Of a DNA stretch of 64,000 nucleotides, positions 45,804 through 57,303 are shown in pieces. The stretch is from contig CM070517.1 of NCBI GenBank assembly GCA_036346375.1, forward strand, positions 12,441,161 through 12,505,160, written 5' to 3'. Under the pieces are notes generated by a model that saw only the letters and a list, made by a program, of their open reading frames with translations, made no database searches and had not been told where the DNA came from. The DNA is from Guadua angustifolia (Eukaryota > Streptophyta > Magnoliopsida > Poales > Poaceae). Position 1 is the stretch's first letter, and the number at the start of each line of letters is the position of its first letter. The position numbers and the translations under genes are program-made.

Positions 45804-48800
45804 ATGGATCGAAGATGGATGTATGAAGCGGACCGTCGCGATAGAGAGTACTTTAACGGTGTGACTAGTTTTCTGAGTGCGGCTGCAGCGTACAAGTCAA
45901 ATAAGCTGATGGACTATATTTGTTGTCCGTGCATCGATTGCAAAAATGAGAAATAATTTTCGAACCTTGAGGCGATCTGTGCACACTTGCTTCGAAGGGG
46001 TTTCAAGCCTGTCTATACCTGTTGGACCGAGCATGGTGAAGATGAGATTGTGCGTGAAGGGCATCTGATTGATGATGATGAAGACAACGACTTGACCGCG
46101 GTGGAAAATACGTTCGTCGACACCCATGAAGAGACATTCATCGATAACCATGAAGATGATCTAGAACAGATGTTGCATGATGGGGAGGAGGACCTCACGA
46201 GTGAAAGGGATTTTCAGAAGTTTCAGCGTTTGGTAGAGGATTCTACAACACCCTTGTACCCATGTTGCAAAGAGGAGTTCAAAAAGCTACATGTTGTGCT
46301 TACGCTGCTGCAGTTGAAGGCAAGCAATGGTTGGTCCGACAAGAGTTTCACAGAGCTGTTAGGTTTCTTCAGAGATGTCCTTCCAAAGGGTAACGTGTTG
46401 CCAAAGAACCACGCATGCAGTCAAGCAGTTGTTTGCCGCTGGGACCGGAAGTGCGAAAATACACGCATGTCCAAACGATTGCATATTGTATCGCAATGAG
46501 TTTGCAAATTTGGATGCATGTCCCGTTTGCAAGGCATCTCGATGACGATATCGAGGGGCAGTGTAAGAAGAAAAGGCCTCCGACCAAGGTGGTGTAGTAT
46601 TTCCCTATAATCCCCCGTCTGAAGCGTCTGTTTGCGAACAAAAGGCATGCTCAATTGCTGCGATGGCACGCCGAGGAGCATAAAAAGGATGGAATGCTTA
46701 GACACCCTGCTGACTCCGTGCAGTGGAGGAATATCGATAGAAAATACAAGAAACACTTTGCATATGATATGAGGAATATAAGGTTCGGACTCAGTACGGA
46801 TGGGATGAACCCTTTCGGCAACATGAGTAGTCGTCGTAGCATTTGGCCTGTGACTTTATGTATGTACAACCTTCCTCCTTGGCTTTGCATGAAGCGGAAG
46901 TACATTATGATGCCGTTACTGATCTAAGGGCCGAGGCAACCTGGCAACGATATTGATGTGTTCCTCAAACCACTGGTTGAAGATCTTCTGGTATTGTGGA
47001 ACGATAGTGTACGGGTATGGGATGAGTACAAAAGAGAGAACTTCATGCTACGGGCGTTGTTGTTCGTAACCATCAATGATTACCCTGCTCTTGGCAATCT
47101 TTCGAGCCAGACTATAAAAGGAATCAATGGATGCGTGCATTGCATGGGTGGTATAGGGAGTCGGTGGCTGAAATACTGTCGAAAAATATGTTACATGCGG
47201 CATCGTAGGTTCCTTCGCAAGGACCACTCGTATCGCAACAACAAGAGAGCTTTCGACGGTACAAAGGAGACTGCTTCAGCTCCGAAACATCGCAACGGCA
47301 AAGAGATATTTGTGGCCGTAAAGGATATTAAAATTATCCATGGAAAGGGAGCCGGAAGTACATCGGTCCGAGTTCGGTGATACTGACTCCTTTGTGGAAA
47401 AAGAGATCAATATTTATGGACCTACCTTATTGGCAAGCACTGGATGTTCGACATGCTATCGATGTCATGCATATAGAGAAGAACGTGTGTAACAGCTTGC
47501 TTGGTATTTTACTAGACATACCGTAAAACGAAAGATACACTCAAGGCACGGATGGACTGAAAGATATGAAACTCGTGAAGGAGCTGCATCATGAAGACTG
47601 GGTCAAGGAAAAAGTACATTCCCGACTTGCTACACTTTAAGCAAGATTGAGAAAATTAGCGTGTGTGAGTGCTTGCATGGAGTCAAAGTTCCGTCCGGTT
47701 ATTCTGCCAACATAAAGAGGCTAGTCTCAATGAAAGACTTGAAATTAGTTGGTATGAAGTCTCATGATTGCCACGTGATGATGACACGATGCTTCTGTAG
47801 AAATTAGGGGTTCTCGCGGAGAAAGTGCGAGACCCAATTATAAAGTTGTGTTCATTCTTCAACGCGATTTCACAGAAGGTCATCAACCCGTTGAAACTAG
47901 ATAAGCTACAGCAAGACGTGATCCACACTCTATGCCAGCTTGAGATGTGCTTCCCTCCATCCTTCTTCGATATTATGGTTCATCTCATTGTTCATATTGT
48001 GAAAGAGATACAGTTTCTTGGCCTTGTGTTTCTACATCATATGTACCCTTTCGAGAGGTTCATGGGGGTTGTGAAGAAATATGTTCGTAATCGACATCGG
48101 CCGGAAGGGTGTTTTGCCGAAGGTTGGGGAACCGAGAAGGTCATCGAGTTCTGCATCGATTACATGGATCTCTAACCGATTGGTGTGCCCGTATCTCGCC
48201 ATGAAGGGAGGCTACAAGGGAAAGGGACACTAGGTCAGAAATCGATCCGTATAAATGATCGTACTTCATTCACGCAAGCATATTTTACAGTTCTGCACCA
48301 ATCAGTTGTAGCGGCTTCGTATGTCAACATGCACAAAAACATGCTACGAAGACAAAACCCATGTAAGTCTGAGGTTTGGATCGCGAGAGTGCACAGAGAT
48401 AACTTTGGAGATTGGTTGCTTAGATACATAATGCATACGCAGACAGAGTGCGCTCAATTGAGAGCGCTGGCTAAGGGATCATCATATACAATTTTGACAT
48501 TTGAAGGATACGACATCAATGGATATATATTTTATACGAGAGCACAAGATAACAAGAGAACCAACCAGAACAGCGGGGTCCGTATAGATGCCTATGACAG
48601 CAATGGCAATATGCAGACGTACTACGGATTCATAGAAGAGATTTGGGAGCTTGACTATGGGCCTTTGAAGGTCCCCTCTTCGGTGCCGATGGGTCGAGCT
48701 ACCTAGGGCGTGAACATCGACAAGCACGGTATCACTACCGTGGACTTCAAACACGTCGGATACAGAGAAGAACCATTTGTACTTGCTAATGTCGTTACAC

Positions 48801-49021
48801 AAATTTTCTTTGTGAGGGATCCAGCTAACAAGGAATGCCACATGGTTCTTCAATCAAAAAGAAGGATTGTGGGAGTTGAGAATGTAGTCGACGAGGAAGA
48901 CTATAACCAGTTTGATGAGCTTCCTCCTTTCGGTGAGAACATCGACCTAGGTCTCATGGAAGACATAGAGGAAGCTACATACATACGTCGCGATCATAAT
49001 GAAGGTCGGATCGTAACTTAG
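45804..49021 (+). pseudogene. TNP2-like CACTA transposase with in-frame stops and few frameshifts
   Basis: The start at 45804 gives MDRRWMYEADRRDREYFNGV, the expected N-terminus of the association domain (then ICCPCIDCKN). A TAA at about 45954 follows, then acidic linker, cysteine pair (ACPVCKASR-like, 46515-46545) and Transposase_21 (46570-47790: PPTKVV, LKPLVEDLLVLWNDSVRVWDE, HAIDVMHIEKNVCNSLLG). DUF4218 is at 47825-48175 (LEMCFPPSFFDIMVHLIVHI, FERFMGVVKKYVRNRHRPEG) and DUF4216 at about 48400-48800 (YYGFIEEIWELDYGPLKVPS). The tail is KRRIVGVENV, then IRRDHNEGRIVT, stop 49021. The key ...MHIEKNVC motif is intact. From about 46500 on, most blocks share one frame and are broken mainly by stops (46925, 47378, 48174, 48704), so decay is modest. 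Confidence 0.9.
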
Positions 49022-49184
49022 TTGTGTAATTAAGGATATGCTTTATTTTGTATGAAGGTCAAGCCAATTTGTGATATAAACATTTTGTACGAAGGTCATG
49101 CTTCAATTTGAAATGTATGGAGTATTGATTATTATAATCATTCAGAAATAGTAAATGTTCAATTTGAAATGTTTGCAGGCTATA

Positions 49185-49500
49185 CACTACTACAAATGAG
49201 GCTTATATCGACCTTACGATCACGAGGCGGTTCGAAAAACCATCGTGATATGGAACATCACGACATGCTATGTACTCAAACCGTCGAGGTATATATCACG
49301 AGCGGTTTCTAAATATATCCGTCAGGAAATCACGAGACGGTTATATAACACAACCGCTCTGTAATATCTACAATAATCATTACTGCATCGTTATATTTAG
49401 AAACCGTCGTGATATTTCTTACATCACGCATACTATAATATAAAACCGTCGTGATATCTCACGACATAACAGAGCCTCCACCACTTCGTTTATAGGGTTT
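49185..49500 (+). mobile_element. CACTA 5' terminus with subterminal array (CACTA-4)
   Basis: CACTACTACAAATGAGGC at 49185 is followed by an array of AAACCGTCGTGATAT / ATCACGACGGTT-type motifs to about 49470. A short GC-rich leader (TTATAGGGTTTGG...) follows. No transposase or second end recognised. Confidence 0.7.
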
Positions 49501-49850
49501 GGTTTCTATCCCGAGGCCGGCGGTTTGTGGAAGTGAGGCGATTTTGTGAAAGAAGGCCATTGATTTTGAAGGGTGATATTAGATTCATTTGATTTTGGTG
49601 ATCTAAGATTAGTAATGAGTTCTAATTGCATGCATCCAATTCAATATCTAGGTTGGTTAGGAGAGAATTAATTTTAAGATTGTTTGATTAGATCTAGCTT
49701 GTGATGATCTTTGTAAGTAGCTAGCTAGTTTTGAAATTCTACGGACGCAGCGGCTAAAACTGTAATTATTTTTTCACTCTCGGCCAGAACGGTAAATTCT
49801 GCCAATTTTCCTTGCCGTGGCAGCATTTGCCACCGCGCCACTTCTACCAC
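49501..49850. other. No recognisable gene
   Basis: Leader/intron-like DNA after the CACTA-4 array, followed by C/A-rich sequence. Nothing further seen. Confidence 0.5.
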
Positions 49851-49854
49851 AATA

Positions 49855-50165
49855 GCACTTGGGTGGCAAGGAACATCAGTGCCGGTTGACAAACGAGAAC
49901 TGACACTAATAAAACACATCAGTGCCACGTCATAGTCTCCAGCCGGCAGTAATAGATTATATCACGGGCACTACTATGGAACATACATATCGCTTCTTGG
50001 GTCATAAATGCTGAACTAAAATACATCATCACTGCCGGTTCATTAAATGAACCGGCAGTGATGATGTATTTTTAGTGCTGGGCATTTATGACCCAGCAGT
50101 GATGTTGATTTATTAGTGCCGGGCCTATAGCAAGCCGGTTCATTTATTTGAACCGGCAGTAATAA
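49855..50165. repeat. CACTA subterminal array (CACTA-5), motif AACCGGCAGTGATGATG
   Basis: CATCAGTGCCGGTTGAC, CATCACTGCCGGTTCATT, AATGAACCGGCAGTGATG and TTGAACCGGCAGTAATAA. A long palindrome lies at about 50025-50072. The motif is close to that of CACTA-3, so they may be the same family. A CACTACTATGGAACATAC sequence inside (49969) could be an internal terminus-like site. Confidence 0.7.
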
Positions 50166-50172
50166 TCCTCCC

Positions 50173-50180
50173 TATATATA
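50173..50180 (+). promoter_or_regulatory. TATA box after CACTA-5 array
   Basis: CCTCCCTATATATACGTTTTC, directly downstream of the array, followed by a leader and a GC-rich exon-like block (50230-50457) with a donor-like CACCG|GTAAGC. Confidence 0.5.
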
Positions 50181-50229
50181 CGTTTTCTTTACCGCACTTA
50201 GCCATTTCGCAATTCGTTTGGAGTTCTTC

Positions 50230-50457
50230 TGGCGCCCTAGCCACCGTCGACTCTCCCGTGCGGCCCTCCGTCAATGACCCTCCTCATTGTCGCCCCTTGG
50301 CGCCTCCCGACGTTGACTCTCCCCGCGCCGGCCCTCCCTGCGGTGCCTCCTCCCTGTGGTGACCCCTCCCCGTGTCGGCGCTCCCTGCAGTGCCTCCTCC
50401 GTGCGGCGACCCCTCCCCACACCGGCCTTCCCTGTGGCGACCCCTCCTTGCACCGGT
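50230..50457 (+). other. GC-rich exon-like block with about 50-bp internal repeats
   Basis: Repeated CCTCCCTGYGGTGMCYCCTCC-type units lie between the TATA box and a GTAAGC site. Codon meaning is unclear. It may be a first exon or leader driving the downstream VIN3-like fragment. Confidence 0.4.
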
Positions 50458-50589
50458 AAGCTAAGTAAACCCTAATTCCTTTGTGATACAGATGAGGACG
50501 ATGACTAGGGTATATGCTAAACCATCATTTTTCTTAAGCATGTTGGTTCCTTATTCTTGCTTGTATGATTGCTAAGTAAACCCATGTAT

Positions 50590-53500
50590 TCAAAATGGCT
50601 CTTCGAAGCCTGAAAGGGAACCGGGAATTCATCAAATAAAAGAACATCAGGTAAATTTGAGGACATTGGCCACAAAGATGGATGTCAAGAAGCATCTTAT
50701 CAGTACTGTGTCAAGGTTGTCAGGTGGCTGGAGTGTGAGGGCTATATTGAGACTAATTTCAGAGTGAAGTTTTTGACATGGTATAGCTTGCGGGCTACTC
50801 CACATGAGAGGAGGATAGTTAGTCTCTGTAATATTGCGAAGCCTCGCTCCAATCTTTGGGCCTTCCGCAGGAGTGTTTTGGCCGTCTGGCAGTTATTCTC
50901 AGAGGTGGTTGGTCCATTCAGGAGGATTAGGGCTAAAAGTTTTGGGTTTGGGGAGGGGTCTTTTGGGAATTTCCCCTCTCCACCTATTCCTTCATCTAAT
51001 CTCTCTCTTCCTCTTTTCTTGTGGCTGCAATTGCCTCTCCTCAAGCGTGATATTTTCCCCACCCTGCCAAATACCACATTTTCTTGATTCGATCTCCACC
51101 GCCTCCTCCAGCCGAGCGCCCTAGCCCCTCCAAATGACTCCTCGGTGCTCATCCTACTCTCTCCTGGCGATTTCCCAGTGATGCTGCTCCTCTCCTGCCA
51201 AGCCTCCCAACCAACCATGATCCTCCCCAGCCAGCAAGCCTGCTCCTTCCCAGTCGGCGTGCCTGTTCCCTCCCCGGCTCGGCTCAATGAGGGCAGCAGA
51301 ATGTGGCCTTCCCTCCCCGGCTCGGTGCAGCAAGGCGGGCAAGAATGGCCGGCTCTTCCCTCTCTGGCGGCACCCTCCAAAGAAGAGAGAGAAAGAAGAA
51401 GACCGCCTCCTTTGCCCCTCGCCGTCTTCTTGTGGTGAGCCTCAAGCACAAATGACATTTGAGGTATTTGGTTCATGTGTGCATGTCAAGTGTTTGTGGT
51501 AATGTCTACAAGAGCTATGAGTTCCTCCTCTCAAGTTTGCATTAGCTATCTGTGATGATTGTTGCAAGTGATGTTTGGAATCTGAGATTTATGCTTGCAC
51601 TGAGATTATGATGCTATAATTGTGATTTCTTAGTTGTTCTATGATATGAGATGCTTAGTTATCTGTGGCGTGTCGGACCGAAACCAATTGTGTATGCTTT
51701 GCCATGGGGGTGTTCATTCCTAAGATGTCACTAACTTTATTGTTTAGCAAGTCTTCATGTAATTGTTTTGATATGATGGCATGGGCTATAGTGTCAATCG
51801 GATATAGATTTGGACTCGTGTGTGCAAGCATGAATTTATGATGAAATGATACAAGTGCTAGAGATTTTATTTACACATGTGTACCGACGCCTTGAGTCCC
51901 AAATATTGAATATTGTCTAAATTTGGGTTATGTGCATACATGTCAGTAAGGAAGGCTAAGATGGTTCAATTTTTGTAAGGGCTGAAATTGGACAATCTCT
52001 ATTTTGTAAATAGTCGTGCTAAGATTGTGAATATAAATGATCATGTATGCTTTGATATGGTTGGAATAGCTTGAGATGGACACTATGAATTGGTTGGTAG
52101 TATGTTGAAGCAACCCAACTATCCTCTGTTAAAGAAATGTTGTTTAGTAGTTAATGGATGCTGGAATGAATACTCATTGTACTTGTAATTTAAACAGAGA
52201 GTAGACTTGATCATGTATGATTGCTTTTGCATCTGTGTGCTGAACGTTTACAAGTAAAGAGTGTCCTGCTTACATGTGCAAAGCCAATTCCAAGTGTATT
52301 CATGGAATATTTTGCAAACTGCATGCATGCTATAGTGAGTTTATGCTTCTACTATTTGAGCGTAAGAGCAACTCATATGCACATGCCCTTGCTGGAATGA
52401 ATGCTACTATTTTTGTATTTTAGACATAGAGCAATGCATATGTTTTCGTGCTGCATCTTCTTGAGATTAAATGGCACTAGTTCTAGAGATTTCTTTATGT
52501 GGTTTGTTGTCTTAAGTTATATTGTGTGTATGTGTTCTAAATTCAGGCTTTCTTTAATCCTGGGAAGTCATGCGAACGATAAGATTCCAAATGCCACTCC
52601 ATTTTCCGTCGGTAAAAGGCAAGTACATCGAGTTGTGTGCCTAATCGAGTGGTTCATTGTTATTTATCTGTTTATTGCTAATTTCTATTGATTGTGGCAA
52701 GAATGGGTTATATTGGTGATCGTCCCTTCGAGGGCGTGTTTAGCTAATGGATTCGAGTGGTCGCTAGTAAGCCTTAATCTTGGTGAGTACTGCACCTTTG
52801 CTACTATTGCAGCGAGTAGCTAGTATGGGGTACATGGATACTCGCGGTTAGTTTATAGGAGTTGTACTTAATTGTGCCCCGTCTGAGGAATGGAATTGAG
52901 TATGTGTGCGAATCGATTAGATGATTATGATTGTAGTTTGAAATTAGTTGTGTTAATTGCATGACAGAAGCGTTGTAATGTGTTGTCATATCTTGTTATT
53001 GAATCTGATGAGACTAGTGCCGCTGGCAACTTATGAATGTGAGAATTGGCTATGTGTATGTATGTGGTTATGGTATGTTAGTGTTGGCATTGAATGAAAA
53101 GTTGCATTTCATTCATGAAAATTGCATTTGTGCATTCATAATGGAAGAGGCGACCCATTCTGATGCGGGCCTCTGTGTTCACACGTAGTGAACACGAAAG
53201 TCCTACCTCGTAGTCCCATTCATCGAGGTGAATGGGAGCGAGATAGTAAGAGTAGGCACCTTCCACGGGATGGAAGGGATGTGAGGGTGCACACCGACGG
53301 GTGGGCACTCGGCAGTACCGGTACGTGCATGGCAATGAGCATTCATGTGCATTGCATCTTTAATAATGAGTGTTGTGGTAAATGGTGTGTCATATGGATG
53401 GTGATTATGGTAATTAAAGATTGAGTCGTGGACTCAACCCAAAAAGGGGAGATTGAATTGAATTTGATGAATCAGCGCATTTCTTTGCCCTGCGAATTAT

Positions 53501-54358
53501 ATTGTATGAATATCGTGGAGTGAAGTCGAGTTATAAACTCAAATGCAATAGATGAAAATGGTTTGAGTTGCAACAAGGGGTAGTTGAGTCGGGAGACATT
53601 GTGACTTAGAGTTAAGTAATGCTTCTTTGGCGTTGAATGGGTTTATTATCAAGTTGATGGTTTGATTGCGGTAATTTTCTTGTATAGCCAAGTTATTGCT
53701 TTAAATGGGTATAAATGCGTATTGTCCGGATGTTGCTTCATTTGTCTTCCTTGCTTTTATGGTCAAGCTCTAGCTTTACTTATGATAAATTAGAATTGTT
53801 ACTCTCGTGTACTTTGCTGAGTCATCGACTCACGCTTGTTTGTTGTGTTGTTGCGGTGCATTGAAATCGGTATGCATGGGGGGAGTAGTAGCACAAGCAC
53901 ATTTGCATCAAACCATTTAATCGATTTGTAAAGCCTGGTTGTATTGATTATGGTTGTAATATGTCGTTCGTCGTGGTGTAGTTATTAAGTTCTGTTGGTT
54001 GTGTGATTGATTAACTAAGGACCTGCTAGAATGATATCATAACTGCAATTGTTTTCTGTCTGCTGAGTGGATGGCCTAGTTTTAGGGGAGGTGCTGCTGA
54101 AATTTTTAATAATTATGACAGCCTCCTAGTTGTTAGCTGCTTTGCAAATATTTATTCTTAGCGATTTGTATTTTGTTGATGCTAGAGGGGGTAACATTCG
54201 GGGCACGGGGTGCCGGGGTGTTACAGTGTCTACATGGATACTCTTATCAATGATCCTGTAAGCCTTTCTGGCCAGCTTGCAGACACTTTCTCGGAGGCAA
54301 TCTACAGCAAAAGGCCACCTTCGATTCCTTTGCTTTCTGCATGGAACTTTGGCATTAA
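50590..54358 (+). pseudogene. VIN3-like (VIL/VEL) protein, C-terminal VID region, split by a solo LTR
   Basis: The left part (50623-50826) reads NSSNKRTSGKFEDIGHKDG, then SYQYCVKVVRWLECEGYIET, then NFRVKFLTWYSLRATPHERR, IVS. The right part (54226-54358) resumes with VYMDTLINDPVSLSGQLADT, FSEAIYSKRPPS, and after a small frameshift ends FCMELWH, TAA 54356-54358. These are the hallmark VID-domain blocks of VERNALIZATION INSENSITIVE3-like proteins, which bind PRC2 and act in silencing and flowering. The PHD finger and fibronectin-III domain are absent, and there is a 1-nt frameshift near 50620. The LTR lies exactly between ...IVS and VYMDTL. The upstream CACTA array suggests transposon capture, but a decayed gene remnant is possible. 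Confidence 0.9.
50827..54225 (+). mobile_element. Solo LTR of the E1/A retrotransposon family
   Basis: Starts TGTAATATTGCG and ends GGGGTGTTACA. The flanks GTCTC (50822-50826) and GTGTC (54226-54230) match at 4 of 5 bases, a TSD with one change; the coding frame shows the right copy is the original. No PBS or PPT. It is homologous to LTRs of A and E1: GC-rich block ending TTGTG|GTGAGC at 51434; AAAAGGCAAGTACATCGAG at 52614; TACGTGCATGGCAATGAGCA at 53322; TTAACTAAGGACCTGCTAGA at 54009. Confidence 0.9.
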
Positions 54359-54885
54359 GGGGAAGCTATTTCCATTCTCTTTGTAGGAGCATATTTGGTC
54401 CCATTCTTTCCGTGCGCATCGTTGCATTGATTCTTCATTGGAAATTTCATTGAAGTAGTTAACTTATACAATCCGCTCATTGGAACTTTCTTCTCTATGA
54501 CAAGATGAGGTTTAATTTATCGTGCAAATTATTCCTTTTTCCACTTTGTAGTCCATAGTTTGCGCTTCATCATTCACATCATCCATGTTGTTAGAACATC
54601 GAGTCTGTGCAATTCGGTCATGTTAGGTCATGGAACCCGAAGTTTCATTGCTAGTCGCTCAAGGATGATTGTCGGTGGGTCGTGAAGAACACATGTGTGG
54701 GATGAAGCAGGCTTCGTATTGACGTTTGATGAATCCGAGCTAACCATGTCTTGCCGTTTGGATGATGTTGCTGTATCTGGGGGAAGTGCAATGTGTTGCT
54801 AACTTTTGTGGATAATGGGAGAAAAACACGTTGTTTAAGATATGAGTTTCAACTAGTCTGGATTAATATTATGCCTTTTCTATCT
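54359..54885 (+). other. Downstream of VIN3-like fragment, 3'-UTR-like
   Basis: No coding signal. It may be the original 3' UTR of the captured gene; no polyadenylation site is evident. Confidence 0.4.
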
Positions 54886-55030
54886 ACTACCGCATTTGTT
54901 GGTTTGCTTATTACTGTTTGATGTTTCCATTTCTGTGTTTTGCTTATTATTGTTTGATGTTTCCATTTCTGTGTTTTGCTTATTTACTACCGCATTTGTT
55001 GGTTTGCTTATTACTGTTTGATGTTGCCAT
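54886..55030. repeat. Tandem repeat, 100-bp period, with inner 36-bp repeat
   Basis: ACTACCGCATTTGTTGGTTT starts at 54886 and 54986. TTTGATGTTTCCATTTCTGT occurs at about 54917 and 54953. Confidence 0.9.
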
Positions 55031-55076
55031 ATGTATCAGCAGGGGCAGGCGCCGAAGAGACAAGGGTAGGCGCCCA

Positions 55077-55176
55077 NNNNNNNNNNNNNNNNNNNNNNNN
55101 NNNNNNNNNNNNNNNNNNNNNNNNNNNNNNNNNNNNNNNNNNNNNNNNNNNNNNNNNNNNNNNNNNNNNNNNNNNN
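55077..55176. other. Assembly gap (100 N)
   Basis: Exactly 100 N, the conventional size for a gap of unknown length. Sequence on the two sides may not be adjacent. Confidence 0.99.
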
Positions 55177-55640
55177 CGCACCAAAACAAGCCGCGCACAG
55201 ACCGAGGGCGGCGGCACAGTGTCGCGGCAACGAATCGCGGGAAGGGAGAAGAGGGGAGAGGTGGTGCTTGGTTGGTTTACCTGCGGGGGGTGGCGGCGCC
55301 GGGGTGGATGGGGGTGTGTGTGGAGGCAGAGCACGTAAACCCTAGGAGCACGTAATCGGTTTTTTTACAATTTAGTCGAGGGAGATCAGCGCGGGGGATT
55401 GCGGCGCGGAGCCTGGATCGCACGCGGGGGCGGCGCGAGGAACGCGCGGAGAGGAGTGCTAGGTCTAGGACTGCGTCTGGGGCGGCGCGAGCGAGGAGAT
55501 TGGAGCGGTGCGAGGAGATTGGGGCGAGGAGATTGGAGCGTGATCTTGGCTCTCGGAGCAGATCGATCACTTGTCGCCGGATGCGGCCGCTGGGGTGGCG
55601 GGACGGCCGCTGTCGTAGTCGGCGACCTCCGCATCGGTGA
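55177..55640. other. GC-rich region of unknown origin
   Basis: High GC, with repeats of GGAGATTGGAGCG and GAGATCAGCGCGGGGGATTG. Related text (GAGATCGGCGCGGGGGATTG) occurs in direct orientation at 56982-57001, so the LINE fragment lies between two related GC-rich blocks. Open frames here are compositional. Confidence 0.5.
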
Positions 55641-56800
55641 CATTTGGTTCGGCACGTCCTGTTTAGTCATTCAGTTTTGGCACCTTTATGTTTTTGTTAA
55701 TGAAAAAGGTGCTTCGATTGCGGAGGTTTGGGATGGTGCTAGTGTTCGTTGTACTTTTCGGAGATCTTTCTCTGAAAATTTGATGATTAGATGGTTTAAG
55801 CTTGTAGAGGTGGCTAATAGTATCAGATTTTCTGATGAGGTTGATTCTTTGATTTGGCAATATTCTAGTACAGGCGTTTACTCGGTTAAGTCTCTCTATG
55901 CGATTATTAATTTTAGGGGCGTTGTGCCTATCTTTGTCCCTGCTATTTGGAATCTTATTGTGCCTCCTAGAGTTCAGTTCTTCCTTTGGCTCGTTTCGTA
56001 TAATAAACTCATGACTAAAGATAATCTGCTAAAAAGGGGTCTTGATAAAGGTAGAACTTATTATTGTTGTGATGAGGATGAATCAGTTAATCATATTTTC
56101 TTCCATTGTGTCGTAGCTAAAAATGTTTGGATAATAATCTCAAATTTCTTCGATACTGATGTTGGTTCCAATTTTGAATCTGTCGCTCGCTATTGGTTAA
56201 GTAACTGTAAAAATAGTGCTCTAAATTCTATTTGTGCGGCTACTCTGTGGGGCATTTGGAAAGTTCGAAATAACATGGTCTTTCGCTTATGTGGTTGGTC
56301 AAGTGTGAAAATTGTTTGGATAAGAATTTTTGTAATGTTACTAATTGGAGGCCGCTCTTCTCCGGAGATCTCGAGAGCAAGATATTGCTTGCTTTGCAAG
56401 TATCTGGAAGAGAGGATTCAGCGCCATCGCTTTTGGAGATGCAATGGACAAATGATGATCAATGAGTTGGCACTCGATCACTCGGGGTTGATTGAGGATC
56501 GATTTTTCCTTTGGCGCCCAAAGGTATGATGTTGCGATGTGGGACTTGCTTTCGGCTCCCCAGATGTATCCCGGATCTTTTGGCTGCGATGGTGGTTAAT
56601 CGTTTTTTTTGGTTGGACACGTTGATGCCGAGGGTTGGTGTCTTAAGTTTGTCTGTCGCTATGTTGTTGCCCTTATCAAGTTTTGGGTGTCTATTAGCGT
56701 TTTGTCGTGGGTCATTGGCCTGTCTTGTGTCATGTCTCTCGAACGATAATCGTTGTCCGCTTGAATGGAACCGGGCATCTCTTGATATCCTTTTGATCTA
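55640..56800 (+). mobile_element. LINE (non-LTR retrotransposon) fragment, C-terminal end
   Basis: A frame open through 56529 encodes FSVKSLY-like GVYSVKSLYAIINF, then IWNLIVPPRVQFFLWLVS, then NKLMTKDNLLKRGLDKG and the zinc-binding CCDEDESVNHIFFHCVVA. This is the zf-RVT domain that follows reverse transcriptase in plant LINEs. Then come LWGIWKVRNNMVF and a frameshift near 56330; the downstream frame continues in another register (NWRPLFSGDLE..KILLALQ). The RT and endonuclease are missing, as expected of a 5'-truncated copy, and no poly(A) tail is obvious. 56530-56800 is likely LINE 3' UTR. Confidence 0.85.
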
Positions 56801-56814
56801 AAACCTCCGATCGG

Positions 56815-57113
56815 TGATGGAGCGGAGTGCCGCACGATGGAGTTGATCCGGCCCTCCTTCTCCTTCTCCTTCTCGAAGTCGGTGATGAAGTACATCGAGA
56901 GGTGCGGCAGATCGGGTGGGCGCGAGAGGAGGCGGCGATCGATGCGGGGAAGATCTCCGGAGATCGGCGCGGGGGCGATTGGGGGAGATCGGCGCGGGGG
57001 ATTGCAGGGGATCGGGGGAGATCGGCCTGGATTGCAGGGGATCGGGGGATTGCGGCGCGGGAGGATACGCGGCGAGGAGCGGGCGGGGCCGGAGCCGAGG
57101 AGTCAAGGGGAGT
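56815..57113. other. GC-rich flank with repeated GATCGGGGGA motifs
   Basis: Short frames (for example MELIRPSFSFSFSKSVMKYI at 56837) and repeated GGAGATCGGCGCGGGGG / GCAGGGGATCGGGGGA units. No gene identified. It is the insertion target of the MULE. Confidence 0.45.
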
Positions 57114-57303
57114 GAGAAAATTGTCATTGTGTCATTCTGGACATGTGGTTTCACCCAAATACCATTATTAACGTGGCAATCGCCAAAATGCCACTTTCAA
57201 ACGCTGACAATTCGTTTCCATGCCATTTTGGAGTTTTTGGTGTATTTACCGGATAATAGCATGGGAAAATGACCTCTTTGCCCTCGGCACTGTGCATTGT
57301 GCT
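57114..57303 (+). repeat. MULE left terminal inverted repeat
   Basis: Pairs with 58655-58844. I count about 14 differences, all transitions. Confidence 0.92.

Larger units (their letters stand above)
43887..49184 (+). mobile_element. CACTA transposon, plus strand (CACTA-3)
   Basis: The 5' terminus CACTACTACAGACTGC is at 43887. Two subterminal arrays (43917-44190 and 44838-45150) flank an antisense acidic ORF. A TATA box, a 354-bp filler segment and a TNP2 pseudogene (45804-49021) follow. The 3' terminus is not found: another CACTA start (49185) lies 160 bp after the transposase stop, so the downstream half is missing. Confidence 0.8.

Noticed and set aside
50742..51476. 244-codon minus-strand frame
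   Set aside because: It crosses the edge between the VIN3-like exon and the solo LTR and is antisense to both; no domain visible.
55399..56529. A single 376-codon gene
   Set aside because: The first 80 codons are GC-rich compositional reading; only from about 55640 does it match a LINE C-terminus, so the joint frame is accidental.
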